Source: Morinoia aosen
Taxonomy: Eukaryota > Arthropoda > Malacostraca > Amphipoda > Talitridae
Direction of reading: 5' to 3'
Length of the DNA: 64,000 bases
Assembly: GCA_030386875.1 (NCBI GenBank)
Contig: CM059574.1
Location: forward strand, 3,231,934-3,295,933
The notes beneath the pieces were generated by a model. That model was not told where the DNA came from, searched no databases, and saw only the letters and a program-made list of their open reading frames with translations. Shown piece after piece: positions 35,791 through 48,305 of the stretch; position 1 is the first letter of the stretch; each line of letters begins with the position of its first letter. The position numbers were made by a program, and so were the translations under genes.

Positions 35791-37747
35791 TTCTCCTTAC
35801 ACGTCCTTAAGGATCCCCTCACACGTCCTTTATGATCCCCTCACACGTCCCTTAGGATCCCCTCACACGTCCCTTAGGATCCCCTCACACGTCCCTTAGG
35901 ATCCCCTCACACGTCCCTTAGGATCCCCTCACACGTCCCTTAGGATCCTCTCACACGTCCCTTAGGATCCCTTCACACGTCCCTTAGGATCCCCTCAAAC
36001 GTCCCTTAGGATCCCCTCACACGTCCCTTAGGATCCTCTCACACGTCCCTTAGGATCCCCTCACACGTCCCTTAGGATCCCTTCACACGTCCCTTAGGAT
36101 CCCCTCACACGTCCCTTAGGATCCTCTCACACGTCCCTTAGGATCCCCTCACACGTCCCTTAGGATCCCTTCACACGTCCCTTATGATCCCCTCACACGT
36201 CCCTTAGGATCCCCTCACACGTCCCTTAGGATCCTCTCACACGTCCCTTAGGATCCTCTCACACGTCCCTTAGGATCCCCTCACACGTCCCTTAGGATCC
36301 CCTCACACGTCCCTTAGGATCCTCTCACACGTCCCTTAGGATCCCCTCACACGTCCCTTAGGATCCCCTCACACGTCCCTTAGGATCCCCTCACACGTCC
36401 CTTAGGATCCTCTCACACGTCCCTTAGGATCCCCTCACACGTCCCTTAGGATCCCTTCACACGTCCCTTAGGATCCCCTCACACGTTCCTTAGTATCCCC
36501 TCACACGTCCCTTAGGATCCCCTCACACTTCCCTTAGGATCCCCTCACACGTCCCTAAAGATCCCCTCACACGTCCCTTAGGATCTTCTCACTCGTCCCT
36601 TAAAATCCCCTCACACGTCCCTAAGGATCCCCTCACACGTCCCTTACGATCCCCTCACACGTCCCTTAGGATCCCCTCACACGTCCCTTAGGATCCCCTC
36701 ACATGTCCCTTAGGATCCCCACACACGTCCCTTAGGATCCCTTCACACGTCCCTTAGGATCCCTTCACACGTCCCTTAGGATCCCCTCACACGTCCCTTA
36801 GGATCCCCTCACACGTCCCTTAGGATCCCCTCACACGTCCCTTAGGATCCCCTCACACGTCCCTTAGGATCCCCTCACACGTCCCTTAGGATCCCCTCAC
36901 ACGTCCCTTAGGATCCCCTCACACGTCCCTTAGGATCCCTTCACACGTCCCTTAGGATCCCCTCACACGTCCCTTAGGATCCCCTTACACGTCCCTTAGG
37001 ATCCCCTCACACGTCCCTTAGGATCCCTTCACACGTCCCTTAGGATCCCCTCACACGTCCCTTAGGATCCCTTCACACGTCCCTTAGGATCCCCTCACAC
37101 GTCCCTTAGGATCCCCTCACACGTCCCTTAGGATCCCCTCACACGTCCCTTAGGATCCCTTCACACGTCCCTTAGGATCCCTTCACACGTCCCTTAGGAT
37201 CCCCTCACACGTCCCTTAGGATCCCCTCACACGTCCCTTAGGATCCCTTCACACGTCCCTTAGGATCCCCTCACACGTCCCTTACGATCCCCTCACACGT
37301 CCCTTAGGATCCCTTCACACGTTCCTTAGGATCCCCTCACACGTCCCTTACGATCCCTTCACACGTCCCTTAGGATCCCCTCACACGTCCCTTACGATCC
37401 CCTCACACGTCCCTTAGGATCCCCTCACACGTCCCTTAGGATCCCCTCACATGTCCCTTAGGATCCCCTCACACGTCCCTTAGGACCCCCTCACACGTCC
37501 CTTAGGATCCCTTCACACGTCCCTTAGGATCCCCTCACACGTCCCTTAGGATCCCTTCACACGTCCCTTAGGATCCCCTCACACGTCCCTTAGGATCCCC
37601 TCACACGTCCCTTAGGATCCCTTCACACGTCCCTTAGGATCCCCTCACACGTCCCTTAGGATCCCCTCACACATCGCTTAGGATCCCCTCACACGTCCCT
37701 TAGGATCCCTTCACACGTCCCTTAGGATCCCTTCACACGTCCCTTAG
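35791..37747. repeat. 22-bp minisatellite, about 88 units
   Basis: Each unit contains CCCTTAGGATCC followed by CCTCACACGT, so GGATCC recurs about every 22 bp. The main variants are CCTTCACACGT and CCTCTCACACGT. CTCTCACAC variants cluster in the left third and CTTCACAC variants in the right two thirds, hinting at blockwise expansion. There are no long ORFs, because the unit contains TAG. Confidence 0.97.
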
Positions 37748-38883
37748 AATTACGTCAAAATGCTCGAAGTGTTCGACCAGCTGATGTATGAAGGCACTTG
37801 CGAAAGTGACTAATCTATTTGATTTATTTCTTGCACATTAGTGAATAAACCAATTCACTGCACAGCATTGAATATCGCAGTTCTTGTTAATATTAAAGCC
37901 AAAACCTGTCAGAAAATCAAATATTGTGTAACCCTCCATTCAACTGTAGAGCCATAAAGGCTGGTAGCGTCTTTTATATTTTTATCTTTGTTTCTGCTTG
38001 AAGAAAAGATATTTTGCATGAGTGATCCTGCGAATGTGAATATGTCGTTTCTATAAATAACACCATGGCGACTCATAATCTTTTCCCGTGTATTATTCAT
38101 TTTTAGAATGCATATTTTCTTTCTCTGGTCTCTTATCACAATTTTTTGCTTTTTCTTTTCGTCGAGGTGAAACTTTTCTAATCGAGAACAACTGGTGACT
38201 CACCTTCCTAGCCCGTGGCAGTCATTCCTGGAGACAAACTTACGCGCTAGACTTCATTTGCTCCTCAATAATAACTTCTGTCGAGATAACTCCAGTCAGC
38301 TTGCCTTCTTTGCGACAATGCAATCCTTGTATTATGAAAGACTTGTAATCAAAACTGACGCCTGTTGCGATAGTTCTCCCTGTCATCTATCAGAAATGTC
38401 TTCACTTACTTCTTACCTCACTTCTCATTAACCCTCGTGTTTACTAATCGACACAAATACCGACTAGTGTAGTTCTTTGATTTTTCTGTGTTCGATAATT
38501 ATATTTTCAGTGAATTCACTGGTTCTGACGACGGTATTTTTCATAATTTTGTACGATAAAAAAATTCATTTTCTCTCTGAATTCGTATTCATACGAAGAT
38601 CGAGAAGCGACACTTTCACCTAATTCTTAATATTTTTCTTCAATTGATCGTTGCAATGCTGTATGTCTTGTGAGTAGTGAATTACAATTTATTAAATTAA
38701 CATAAACATGCCAACTATGTCATTAATCTTACCTTAAATATTGACTGAGACGCAGAAGGTCATGATTAATAGGAAGGTCTTCAACCATGATTGCCAGCCA
38801 CACTGTTGATTTATTTCTCTCCCAATGTCAATTGAACTTCTCCCCATTTGCATTTACTTCTTTTGTACGTACAATTTGATATT
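37748..38883 (+). other. Intron sequence between two large arrays
   Basis: Unique AT-rich sequence separating the 22-bp and 14-bp arrays. I see no exon or element. Confidence 0.5.
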
Positions 38884-41193
38884 TAGCGACAGTTCTGTAG
38901 CGACAGCTCTGTAGCGACAGCTCTGTAGCGACAGCTCTGTAGCGACAGCTCTGTAGCGACAGCTCTGTAGCGACAGCTCTGTAGCGACAGCTCTGTAGCG
39001 ACAGCTATGTAGCGACAGCTCTGTAGCGACAGCTCTGTAGCGACAGCTCTGTAGCGACAGCTCTGTAGCGACAGTTCTGTAGCGACAGCTCTGTAGCGAC
39101 AGCTGTGTAGCGACAGCTCTGTAGCGACAGCTATGTAGCGACAGCTGTGTAGCGACAGCTCTGTAGCGACAGCTCTGTAGCGACAGCTCTGTAGCGACAG
39201 CTCTGTAGCGACAGCTCTGTAGCGACAGCTCTGTAGCGACAGCTCTGTAGCGACAGCTCTGTAGCGACAGCTGTGTAGCGACAGCTCTGTAGCGACAGCT
39301 CTGTAGCGACAGCTCTGTAGCGACAGCTCTGTAGCGACAGCTCTGTAGCGACAGCTATGTAGCGACAGCTCTGTAGCGATTGCTCTGTAGCGACAGCTCT
39401 GTAGCGACAGCTCTGTAGCGACAGCTATGTAGCAACAGCTCTGTAGCGACAGCTCTGTAGCGACAGCTCTGTAGCGACAGCTCTGTAGCGACAGCTGTGT
39501 AGCGACAGCTCTGTAGCGACAGCTCTGTAGCGACAGCTCTGTAGCGACAGCTCTGTAGCGACAGCTATGTAGCGACAGCTCTGTAGCGATTGCTCTGTAG
39601 CGACAGCTCTGTAGCGACAGCTCTGTAGCGACAGCTATGTAGCGACATCTCTGTAGCGATTGCTCTGTAACGACAGCTCTGCAGCGACAGCTCTGTAGCG
39701 ACAGCTCTGTAGCGACAGCTCTGTAGCAACAGCTATGTAGCGACAGCCCTGTAGCGACAGCTTTGTAGCGACAGCTATGTAGCGACAGCTCTGTAGTGAC
39801 AGCGACAGCTCTGGAGCGACAGCTCTGTAGCGACAGCTATGTAGCGACAGCTCTGTAGCGACAACTCTAAAGCGACAGCTCTGTAGAAACAGCTACGTAG
39901 CGACAGCTCTGTAGCGACAGCTATGTAGCGACAGCTCTGTAGCGACAGCTCTGTAGCGACAGCTCTGTAGCGACAGCTCTGTAGCGACAGCTCTGTAGCG
40001 ACAGCTATGTAGCGACAGCTCTTTAGCGATTGCTCTGTAGCGACAGCTCAGTAGCGACAGCTCTGTAGCGATTGCTCTGTAGCGACAGCTATGTAGCGAC
40101 AGCTCTGTAGCAACAGCTCTGTAGCGACAGCTATGTAGCTACAGCTCTGTAGCGACAGCTCAGTAGCGACAGCTAAGTAGCGACAGCTCTGTAGCGACAG
40201 CTCAGTAGCGACAGCCCTGTAGCGACAGCCCTGTAGCGACAGCTTTGTAGCGACAGATATGTAGCGACAGCTCTGTAGCGACAGCTCTGTAGCGACAGCT
40301 CTATAGCGACAGCTATGTAGCGACAGCTATGTAGCGACAGCTCTGTAGCGATAGCTCAGTAGCGACAGCTCTGTAGCGACAGCTCTGTAGCGACAGCTCT
40401 GTAGCGACAGCTATATAGCGACAGCTCTGTAGCGACAGCTCAGTAGCGACAGCTCTGTAGCGACAGCTCTGTAGCGACAGCTCTGTAGCGACAGCTCTGT
40501 AGCGACAGCTCTGTAACGACAGCTCTGTAGCGACAGCTCAGTAGCGACAGCTCTGTAGCGACAGCTCAGTAGCGACAGCTCAGTAGCGAAAGCTATGTAG
40601 CGACAGCTCTGTAGCGACAGCTCTGTAGCGACAGCTCTGTAGCGACAGCTCTATAGCGACGGCTCTGTAGTGACAGCTCTGTAGCGACAGCTCTGTAGCG
40701 ACAGCTCTGTAGCGACAGCTCTGTAGCGACAGCTCTGTAACGACAGCTCTGTAGCGACAGCTCTGTAGCGACAGCTCTGTAGCGACAGCTCTGTAGCGAC
40801 AGCTCTGTAGCGACAGCTCTGTAGCGACAGCTCTGTAGCGACAGCTCTGTAGCGACAGCTCAGTAGCGACAGCTCAGTAGTGACAGCTATGTAGCGACAG
40901 CTCTGTAGCGACAGCTCAGTAGCGACAGCTCTGTAGCGACAGCTCTGTAGCGACAGCTCTGTAGCGACAGCTCAGTAGCGACAGCTCTGTAGCGACAGCT
41001 CTGTAGCGACAGCTCTGTAGCGACAGCTCTGTAGCAACAGCTCAGTAGCGACAGCTATGTAGCGACAGCTCTGTAGCGACAGCTCAGTAGCGACAGCTCT
41101 GTAGCGACAGCTCTGTAGCGACAGCTCTGTAGCGACAGCTCTGTAGCGACAGCTCTGTAGCGACAGCTCTGTAGCGACAGCTCTGTAGCAACA
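38884..41193. repeat. 14-bp minisatellite, about 165 units
   Basis: The unit AGCGACAGCTCTGT contains ACAG-CT-CTGT, a small inverted repeat. Variants have CTATGT, CTCAGT or CTGTGT. A rarer AGCGATTGCTCTGT variant recurs at spacings of 210 and 70 bp (15 and 5 units) near 39377, 39587 and 39657, and again near 40027 and 40067, showing higher-order copying. The right end is about 130 bp before the last igl exon. Confidence 0.97.
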
Positions 41194-41322
41194 TCTTACA
41201 TTGCTTCACTTATACCCCATTCTTTTTTAAAAGTTCGGTGCGTGAGCGAACTAGCCCAGTTAGCCTGTTCAGTTCGGTACGATAACCTTGCGCCGTGTCG
41301 ATAACCCTCTCTTGTACCGCAG

Positions 41323-41436
41323 AAGGACGACGCCGAGGAAGACATCGATATAGACCTCACGGACCCTGAAGTTAACAAAGCGGCCATCAAGATCCAGGCC
41401 ACCTTCAGGGGTCACAAGATAAGGAAGAACCATTGA
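41323..41436 (+). CDS. igl: igloo-like IQ protein, terminal coding exon
   Basis: Acceptor cttgtaccgcag opens in phase 0, matching the end of exon 23887-23996. The frame reads KDDAEEDIDIDLTDPEVNKA, then an IQ motif AIKIQATFRGHKIRK, and stops after Asn-His (TGA at 41434-41436). This repeats the acidic DLTDPEV plus IQ layout of the first exon. The stop comes four residues after the end of the IQ motif, so the protein would have no C-terminal tail unless another isoform is spliced. A pyrimidine-rich tract, CCCTCTCTTG, precedes the acceptor. The large 14-bp minisatellite ends shortly upstream. Confidence 0.85.
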   Translation, partial: KDDAEEDIDIDLTDPEVNKAAIKIQATFRGHKIRKNH

Positions 41437-42752
41437 TTCTACGGTGCCTCTACTGCTTACTTTCAGAGTGAACCGGTGCTCAGAGTTGCCCTGACTCATA
41501 CGACCAGGGTATTGAAATTTCTATTTTATTTGCTAGATTAATGTACCTAATTGCTTTTTATTACCTATTTATGCAAGGCCAGGGCGTTTAAAAAGCGTTG
41601 TTGTGTTTTGGGAATATTTTAGGAGTATCTCATTCCTCATAATGGATCTCTTTTTATCTAACTCTCTAGTACAACTATTAGTATTACTGTACTCATGGCG
41701 ATGAATTCATTCTGGAAAACTGCTAGCGCTCGCAATCTACAACTCTGATGAATATGTAAAGTGCTAGGTTATTTTGTGTGCAGCAAAATAAGGTAAACGA
41801 AGAGTTACCCTAGAACTCACTTACTGCAGGGCTGCTTATCCGCTGTTGTTCACGTGTGGAGGGTCTCGCTTATAACGACTGGTTGTGTTTACCTTGACCT
41901 GACCGATGTAGTGTGCAGGGAACCGTTGCTTCCTGGTTGGCATGAGTTAATTGGTCACAAACACAGCCATTGTATTGCCCTACAATGACTGGGACTTTCG
42001 ATTTAGGTGGTAGAAAATCCAAAAGGTAAAAAATTTCGTGTTGCGATTGAAATTTTTTTTTTCTGCAGCAGAGTAGCAATATCACAAAACTCTTACCCTG
42101 TGAATTCCTCGAAAGCATCAAAATATTCATGATGTAACAAAATAGAAGCAATACCAGGCGGTCTTATAGGAGAGTATATTCAAGTCTCTGCCCAGACACC
42201 CTTAGCGAGTCTAAATTCATCTCTATTTTTCTCTTCGTAAAAATAAGGAGAAGTGAGATTCCAAGTATCCTCGCCTCCGTCCGTTTGGGCCTATTTTCAT
42301 TTCATCTAGGAAGTATTCCGATACATTTGCCTCATGACTATTTGAAGTGCAATTGATTGCTGATTGTACATCCAGTTCCAGTTGAAATTCATTTACTTTT
42401 TGATCTCAGTTCTGTTTTCTGACTGGCCTGATGGAAAGCCCTAAAAGGTAGCGTCAGTATGAGTATGTACGAGTATGTGTGTGTCGGTGGTCAATTACAG
42501 TTTTTTGCGGGTGTATAAATAATCATAGTAGGGGTCAAAAATTATTCAAGTGTAATGGTCAACGGTTGAGCCACGGTCAACTGAGTATTAACAATAATGA
42601 TTTGTATATTTTTGGTGTGTTTCTACATCGTTCACTCACAAGAGTTCGACTAGCGTTTTGTACGGGCATATTAAAAATTATTATGTAGCATTCTTCCGCA
42701 AGGGCACACCGTCGACAACATAAAGAATTTACGCTTTATTGTTAAATTTCAG
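41437..42752 (+). other. Putative igl 3' untranslated region or intron
   Basis: Sequence after the igl stop. I see no AATAAA until 43367-43372, so either the 3' UTR is long or transcription ends with another signal. Confidence 0.35.
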
Positions 42753-42778
42753 CTAATGCTTCTGAGGAGGAAGAATAG
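42753..42778 (+). CDS. Candidate alternative acidic terminal exon
   Basis: After a good acceptor (gttaaatttcag) the frame reads, from phase 1, Asn-Ala-Ser-Glu-Glu-Glu-Glu-stop. The donor of exon 9348-9503 is phase 1 and would give Ala-Asn-Ala-Ser-Glu-Glu-Glu-Glu-stop. The other two visible igl exons do not offer that phase. An AATAAA at 43367-43372, followed by a T/G-rich stretch, lies about 590 bp downstream. The segment is too short to establish coding by sequence alone. Confidence 0.25.
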
Positions 42779-45700
42779 ATATTCGCTCCACAACAACGAC
42801 GTCAACATAGTCGACTCGAGTCAAACGAAATGAATGAAAAATTGTTTTGAGGCTGGAACAATTTTCGAGTCGCTGATCTGCGATGACTGGAGTCTGCGAC
42901 CTCTTCGTTCACTTGATACCTCATTATGAAAATTTTTAGAGCTACATCATTGTCAATATTTTTAACCGTTGAATCATTGTAAAACCACGCAAAAACTCTT
43001 ATGCGGTGATGTCTCTGACTTCATTTAGCACGGAATTTTGGCGTACAGGAATTTTTTATGGGTGTAAGTGATTTTACTTCTATGCTGAAAACCTAACATG
43101 ACGTAAGTCTGAGTTCCCATGTCGACTGGTCATTCAGCCAACTGTATTTTCAGAATTAATTCCTCTGAAGCTTAGCTCTTGAGGCTGGGTAGAACATGTT
43201 AGCTTCTGTAAATGTTAATGCCTAATTTTACCGTGACTACTAGTTTTGTATTTTTTGCTATCAATTTCTCGTTACATTTTTGCATTGGCAAAATATTACT
43301 CCGATATTGACCGACGATATTTAAAGCGAGGGAATTAATCTAAGCAATTACATTCTTGTTACACTAATAAATGCTTTATTTGTTCTCAAGGTAGAGCATT
43401 CACTCTGTCTTCACGTGGTTAAATATCAGTATATTCTCTCTCAGGTACTACGGTTGACCAAAACTGCACGCATTCGATGCCAGGTTTAGGTACGTAGAGA
43501 CTATACACATTCCATCGGACGCTTCGCTACAGATGTTGAAAATTCTGAAGTTGATTTTTTCCATATCTTATTAATTTTAAGAAAAATATTTAGTAAATTA
43601 AATTTAAATTCACCCCCATTATGAAAAAGAAATCTGGTTGAGGTGTTCGGCACTTGAAAGCTTTTCCCAAATTTTACTCTACACATGTAAGTAATTTTCG
43701 AAATGTTTCACCACGCGGTTAAAAATGCCTGACGTTTTCTTAGTTAACATTCGTGTTATACATTTCTGACACGTTTGATCTAGTTCTTGAAACTACGTGA
43801 AAGTCTTTCTCACTTGCGCAGCTGCTAGTTCAGTATGCTAGTTTCTAGTTCCATGTACGTACAAACTCGCTAGTTGTACACGCACATTCAAAGGGAAAAA
43901 GCTACGTGATAACTGAGAGGAAAAGGAAACAGAAAAGACCTCTAACGAAAAGCCAGCGAATTTTTTGTCTTTCACGGTAGGGGAGAGAAAGAAGAGCGTC
44001 GTTAATTAGTGGCAAATAAATCATGCGAGGCAAAAGTAGGCGTGTTTTGCTCACAGGTTTTCTAGGGGAGCCTTTTTTTAACGATTCTTTTGGCCCTTAA
44101 ACGCTGATGAAATGCTTAAAAGAATGAAGAAAGCCCTGAAAATAATCCTGAAGCTACTTTAAATTACTCAAACGATCCTAATCTGATCTTTAATATTGAT
44201 GAGGATCGTTAACGAGGATGATCCAATGATCATCAAATGATCGTTGAATGGTCCCGCATTGTTCCTGCAATATCCCTCAAATAATCATTAAATGATTCAA
44301 AGATGTTTTCAAATTATCCAATTACATACACTCAGAGGCTGCTTCAATATTCTTCCATTCAAATTCAAAGTTTCCAAAGATCCTCAAATAATTTTGAAAA
44401 AATTCTCAAAAATATTCAATGTTGTTTTATGATATTCATATATTCGTTTATTGATCCTTCCATGATCCAGTTTCCATTTAATGACCTCAAGTCAGTATCA
44501 AAACCCTAATTCGGTCTGCAGTATAGACTCCTGATGACAATACCGGTTTTACCCAAGCCAGGGACCTCTGTGCATCGGAGGCGTGTCTCGTTCTCTATCC
44601 TTCAGGAGTCGCAAACAATTACGTTCAAGTTTTTCTCTATACTCACTTCAAATGTACGAATGGATCAAAATAGGGAAGTTGAAAGTGTTTTACTATTTTC
44701 CTCAAACGTATAAATAATATAAACCTATACGCTTCGTTTTCCCATAGTATGTATGTTAGTGAGATGTTGATATATGCCCTTACCATGCTGCATTAGGGTC
44801 TTATTTTTGTCAGTGATATTTTTGTCATTGGCATCAAATTTAGAAGGCATTTTGTAATGGTTGTTGCATGACTGCTTATTTGATATAAAAATATGCTTTA
44901 CTTACTTGAAACGTTTTGTTAGACACTTGTTTCTTGCTCTGAATGACACCTGTTTCTAGTTTTGAATGAGGTTCAATAGATATAAGAATTTAACGGACAC
45001 CCTGTTCATGTTTAGGCTCAGTTTCATTGTCAATCTATTATGGTAAATTTCCTAAAATCCTACCTTGCTGTATCCTTTCCGAAAAATTCACTTGTATACT
45101 CTAATTTATAATATTCAATATCAATGGTACGTGTTAAAGCTTTTAGTCATTTATACTAAAAAGATCATTGTAAGCGGTCCAGAATTTCCCCCCTGCAGTT
45201 TATCTCACGGACCGACGCCTCATAGTTTTTAAATATTAAGGCAAATATTTTAATTGTTCAAACTTCACATGAATAGCTCAGAAAGTTTTGCTAGCTCTAG
45301 AAACGACCTTTCAACCTAGACCTAATACTTCTAGTTGACTCACAGTGCACTTCTCTAGTATATTAGCTAGCTTAATAGCGACTTATTCCATTATAGAAGT
45401 AGTACAAAACTGTTTCCAACTCGTTCCTTTAGGAAATATCTCGCGATCAGTACGTGCGGCGCACGAACAACAAATTCTACAAAACATTATGTTCTGAATA
45501 CATTTTGCAGCGTACTGAGCTTCAGGTTTTGTATTTTCAGGGTGATAATTCAAATTTATGATGGAAATCCATGCCATCAATGCAATTCTTTATTTTCTGG
45601 TCAGTCGCTCTGCGCGGCGTGAAATGGAAATGCTAATTTTCACTGCACTCCATTTTCATAATTAGAAATTAGTTATTTTCATCAGATGAAGCTATTTGTA

Positions 45701-47248
45701 TCTAACGTTAAGCTTCATATTTTGAATTAAATCCATCTTAATTTTATTGGCAGACAAAATTTAAACAACCGCTGACGAAGTGAAACAAAAAAAACGACGG
45801 ATGCAAAATGTCTCCAATGACTATTTTGTTCAACAAACGTCACCCAAAATTTCATATATGATCAATAAACTGCCATAAACAAATAAGAAATGAGATCGTG
45901 TTGTACGTTTATTTATATTTTGCTCATCGAATCTTGCGATAAAAATGAAACATGGACATTTTACATACACTAATTTTTCCCTCTCTATGTGAAATTTTGT
46001 TTAATTGTGAAACCTTTCCCTCGCTACCATCAGTTCTTGTTGAATGATGCCGGCGAAATCAGGAAGTTGGTGAAAACAGTATTGTAAAGAAATTACCGTT
46101 AACCTGGCATCAATTTCGGGAATGACGCATTTACTCTAACATTCAAGCACATAGAAGCGAATGATATCAATGCATCTCTTCAAATGAAACTGCTATTGGT
46201 GCTATACGTTCATACAACTAAAAGTGTGTTGATATATTCCTAATAAATACAGTACTCGCACCAGCTTAACATGTATGTGAAATACTGAATTCATCGCAAT
46301 ATTTCCTTCCAGGAGGATAGCAATCGTCATAGAAAAGCAATTTTAAATACTTCAATATGAAAATCTGGTATTACTGCGTGAACCTCTAACATTTAAAAAT
46401 GATTTTCAAATATGCAGGATGCGGTGAGACTAATTAATCTGAAACATAATACTCCATGATATACTCCTCTCGTGCGCCGTACGTACTGTTGTTTGGGGTA
46501 CAGCATACACTGCAGGCGCACTCGATGCTGTACGCGCGTACTGTACGCTGTTGCGCCCGTGTCCATTTAGACTTTAACGCCTTCTCTTACGTTAACATTT
46601 CAGTGTGTGACCGTTCTATCGAGAGTTCACTTCATGTTTGCTTTTCTTTCCTGCACACGGCTCATGAAGACGTCGAAAATGTGCCTGTATTGCAGAATTA
46701 GTTTTGTTCAAGTTGCATTGCAGTGCCAAGTATTGTACGAATAACATTCCAGCTTGGCTCGGCTAGGGTTCAATTTCGTTCCAGTTGTTTCTAATGTTCC
46801 CAGCGGTGATATTCCACTTACATTCCAATCGTTCTCCTTACAATTTTGAGGCAGTGTTACCCAGTTAGGACGAAAGTATTGTTATATGTTAAAAATAAAG
46901 ATGCTCTGCCTAAAATGTTCAACACGAACACCAGTATCTTCTCTCAATACTTTAAGTTTAAGAATTCGATACAACGTCTCACGCCTCCACAAACGTTTAA
47001 AACCAAATCAGACCTCTAAAAAATTATTTCACGAATGAAGGGTGTAGACAAGTATTTCTTTCCCTTCTTATTAATTGACAGGCTTTCCATACCTGAAATT
47101 TCCTTTAATTTATGTTGAAAATTATTCAGGAAAACCAATCTCAAAACTCAATCAGAAAAAAAAGTATTTTTTAATAACTACTTAAATACGATCGAAATCA
47201 GGAGAAAAACGTTCGCCCTAAGTCTAATATACTGCACGTATTTGAGAA

Positions 47249-47281
<33 letters not shown>

Positions 47282-48305
47282 TTTCTCTGAAAGCAAACGT
47301 GAGTGAACTGTTGATAAAATCGTCACCCAGTGTAACACCTAACGCCTGGCATTTACTCCTGCTGTCGACCAGAGCTGAATGCAGGAGCCAATAGAAGGGT
47401 CCACGATCGCCTGCTTCCCGTATGAATTATGGCATGACATATTTATGTATGTAAAGTATATACATGTACGCTGGTTTTGTGGATATAATGGTAGATAAAA
47501 ACGGATCACGTTCCGTTTTTTAGCGTTCGCTTGAGCTGCCACAAGTCATACGTGCCGACCTGTTGCTCTGTTTCATAATGGGTTGAATAAAATGTAAATT
47601 CTGTTACTTTGTTAGCAGAATTGCAGCGGCCTTTTGCAGGTACAGTTTGTTATGTGTGCTCTTATTTACGTAACTTAGTACGTACTGTAATTAGTCTTTA
47701 TTATTTACGTAAAATAGTATGTACTGATATTATTAACTATTATCTTTTACGGCTGCCAAGATACTCGGGGGCATTCTATACCATCAGAAAAGTAAACCAT
47801 GGATTTAAATGTGGGCAAATTTTGGCAGGGACATTACAGGCGTTTTCATTTCAAAACTTTCATTCAGTTAAATTACCTTCATAAAACAGACATAGTGAAG
47901 CGCAGAGATAAATATTTAATTTTTTCAGAAAACATGCAAATGATTGCTCGCTAATTCTTGAAAGTTACATTGCTTACTCAAACATTAGATATTCATTCAA
48001 ATTTAAGCTTTAAGCAACGAAATAACCTTATTTTCTAACGAGTTCTATATTTTCGAGCGTGTGAGGACGAGCGCATTAAGTCGCTAGTGCTCTTGGAGCG
48101 AGAAAGCTGACGAAAGAAGGTTTGCACATGCATTTTTTAATAATTACGCAGATAGTTGCCGGATTTAGACGATTCTACGACGCTTGTTGTTCTACACAAT
48201 GTTCTCTCCCATTTGCTCTTCATGTGTTAGTCTTGTACTTGTTATACAACCCTGACCTTCTCAACCTAACCTTCCTTTCTTTTGGAAAGTATCTTAGAGG
48301 ACTAT
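42779..48305. other. No supported gene; minor repeats
   Basis: AT-rich sequence. It contains AATAAA at 43367, a degenerate field of AATGATC-like words at about 44160-44480, an inverted repeat GTACAGCAT/ATGCTGTAC (46498-46506 and 46525-46533) in a GC-rich patch, and a (CT)n tract at 47249-47288. Open frames here are short and unrecognised. Confidence 0.45.

Noticed and set aside
30817-41193. CRISPR-like regular repeats
   Set aside because: Units are contiguous with no variable spacers and lie in a eukaryotic intron; these are minisatellites.
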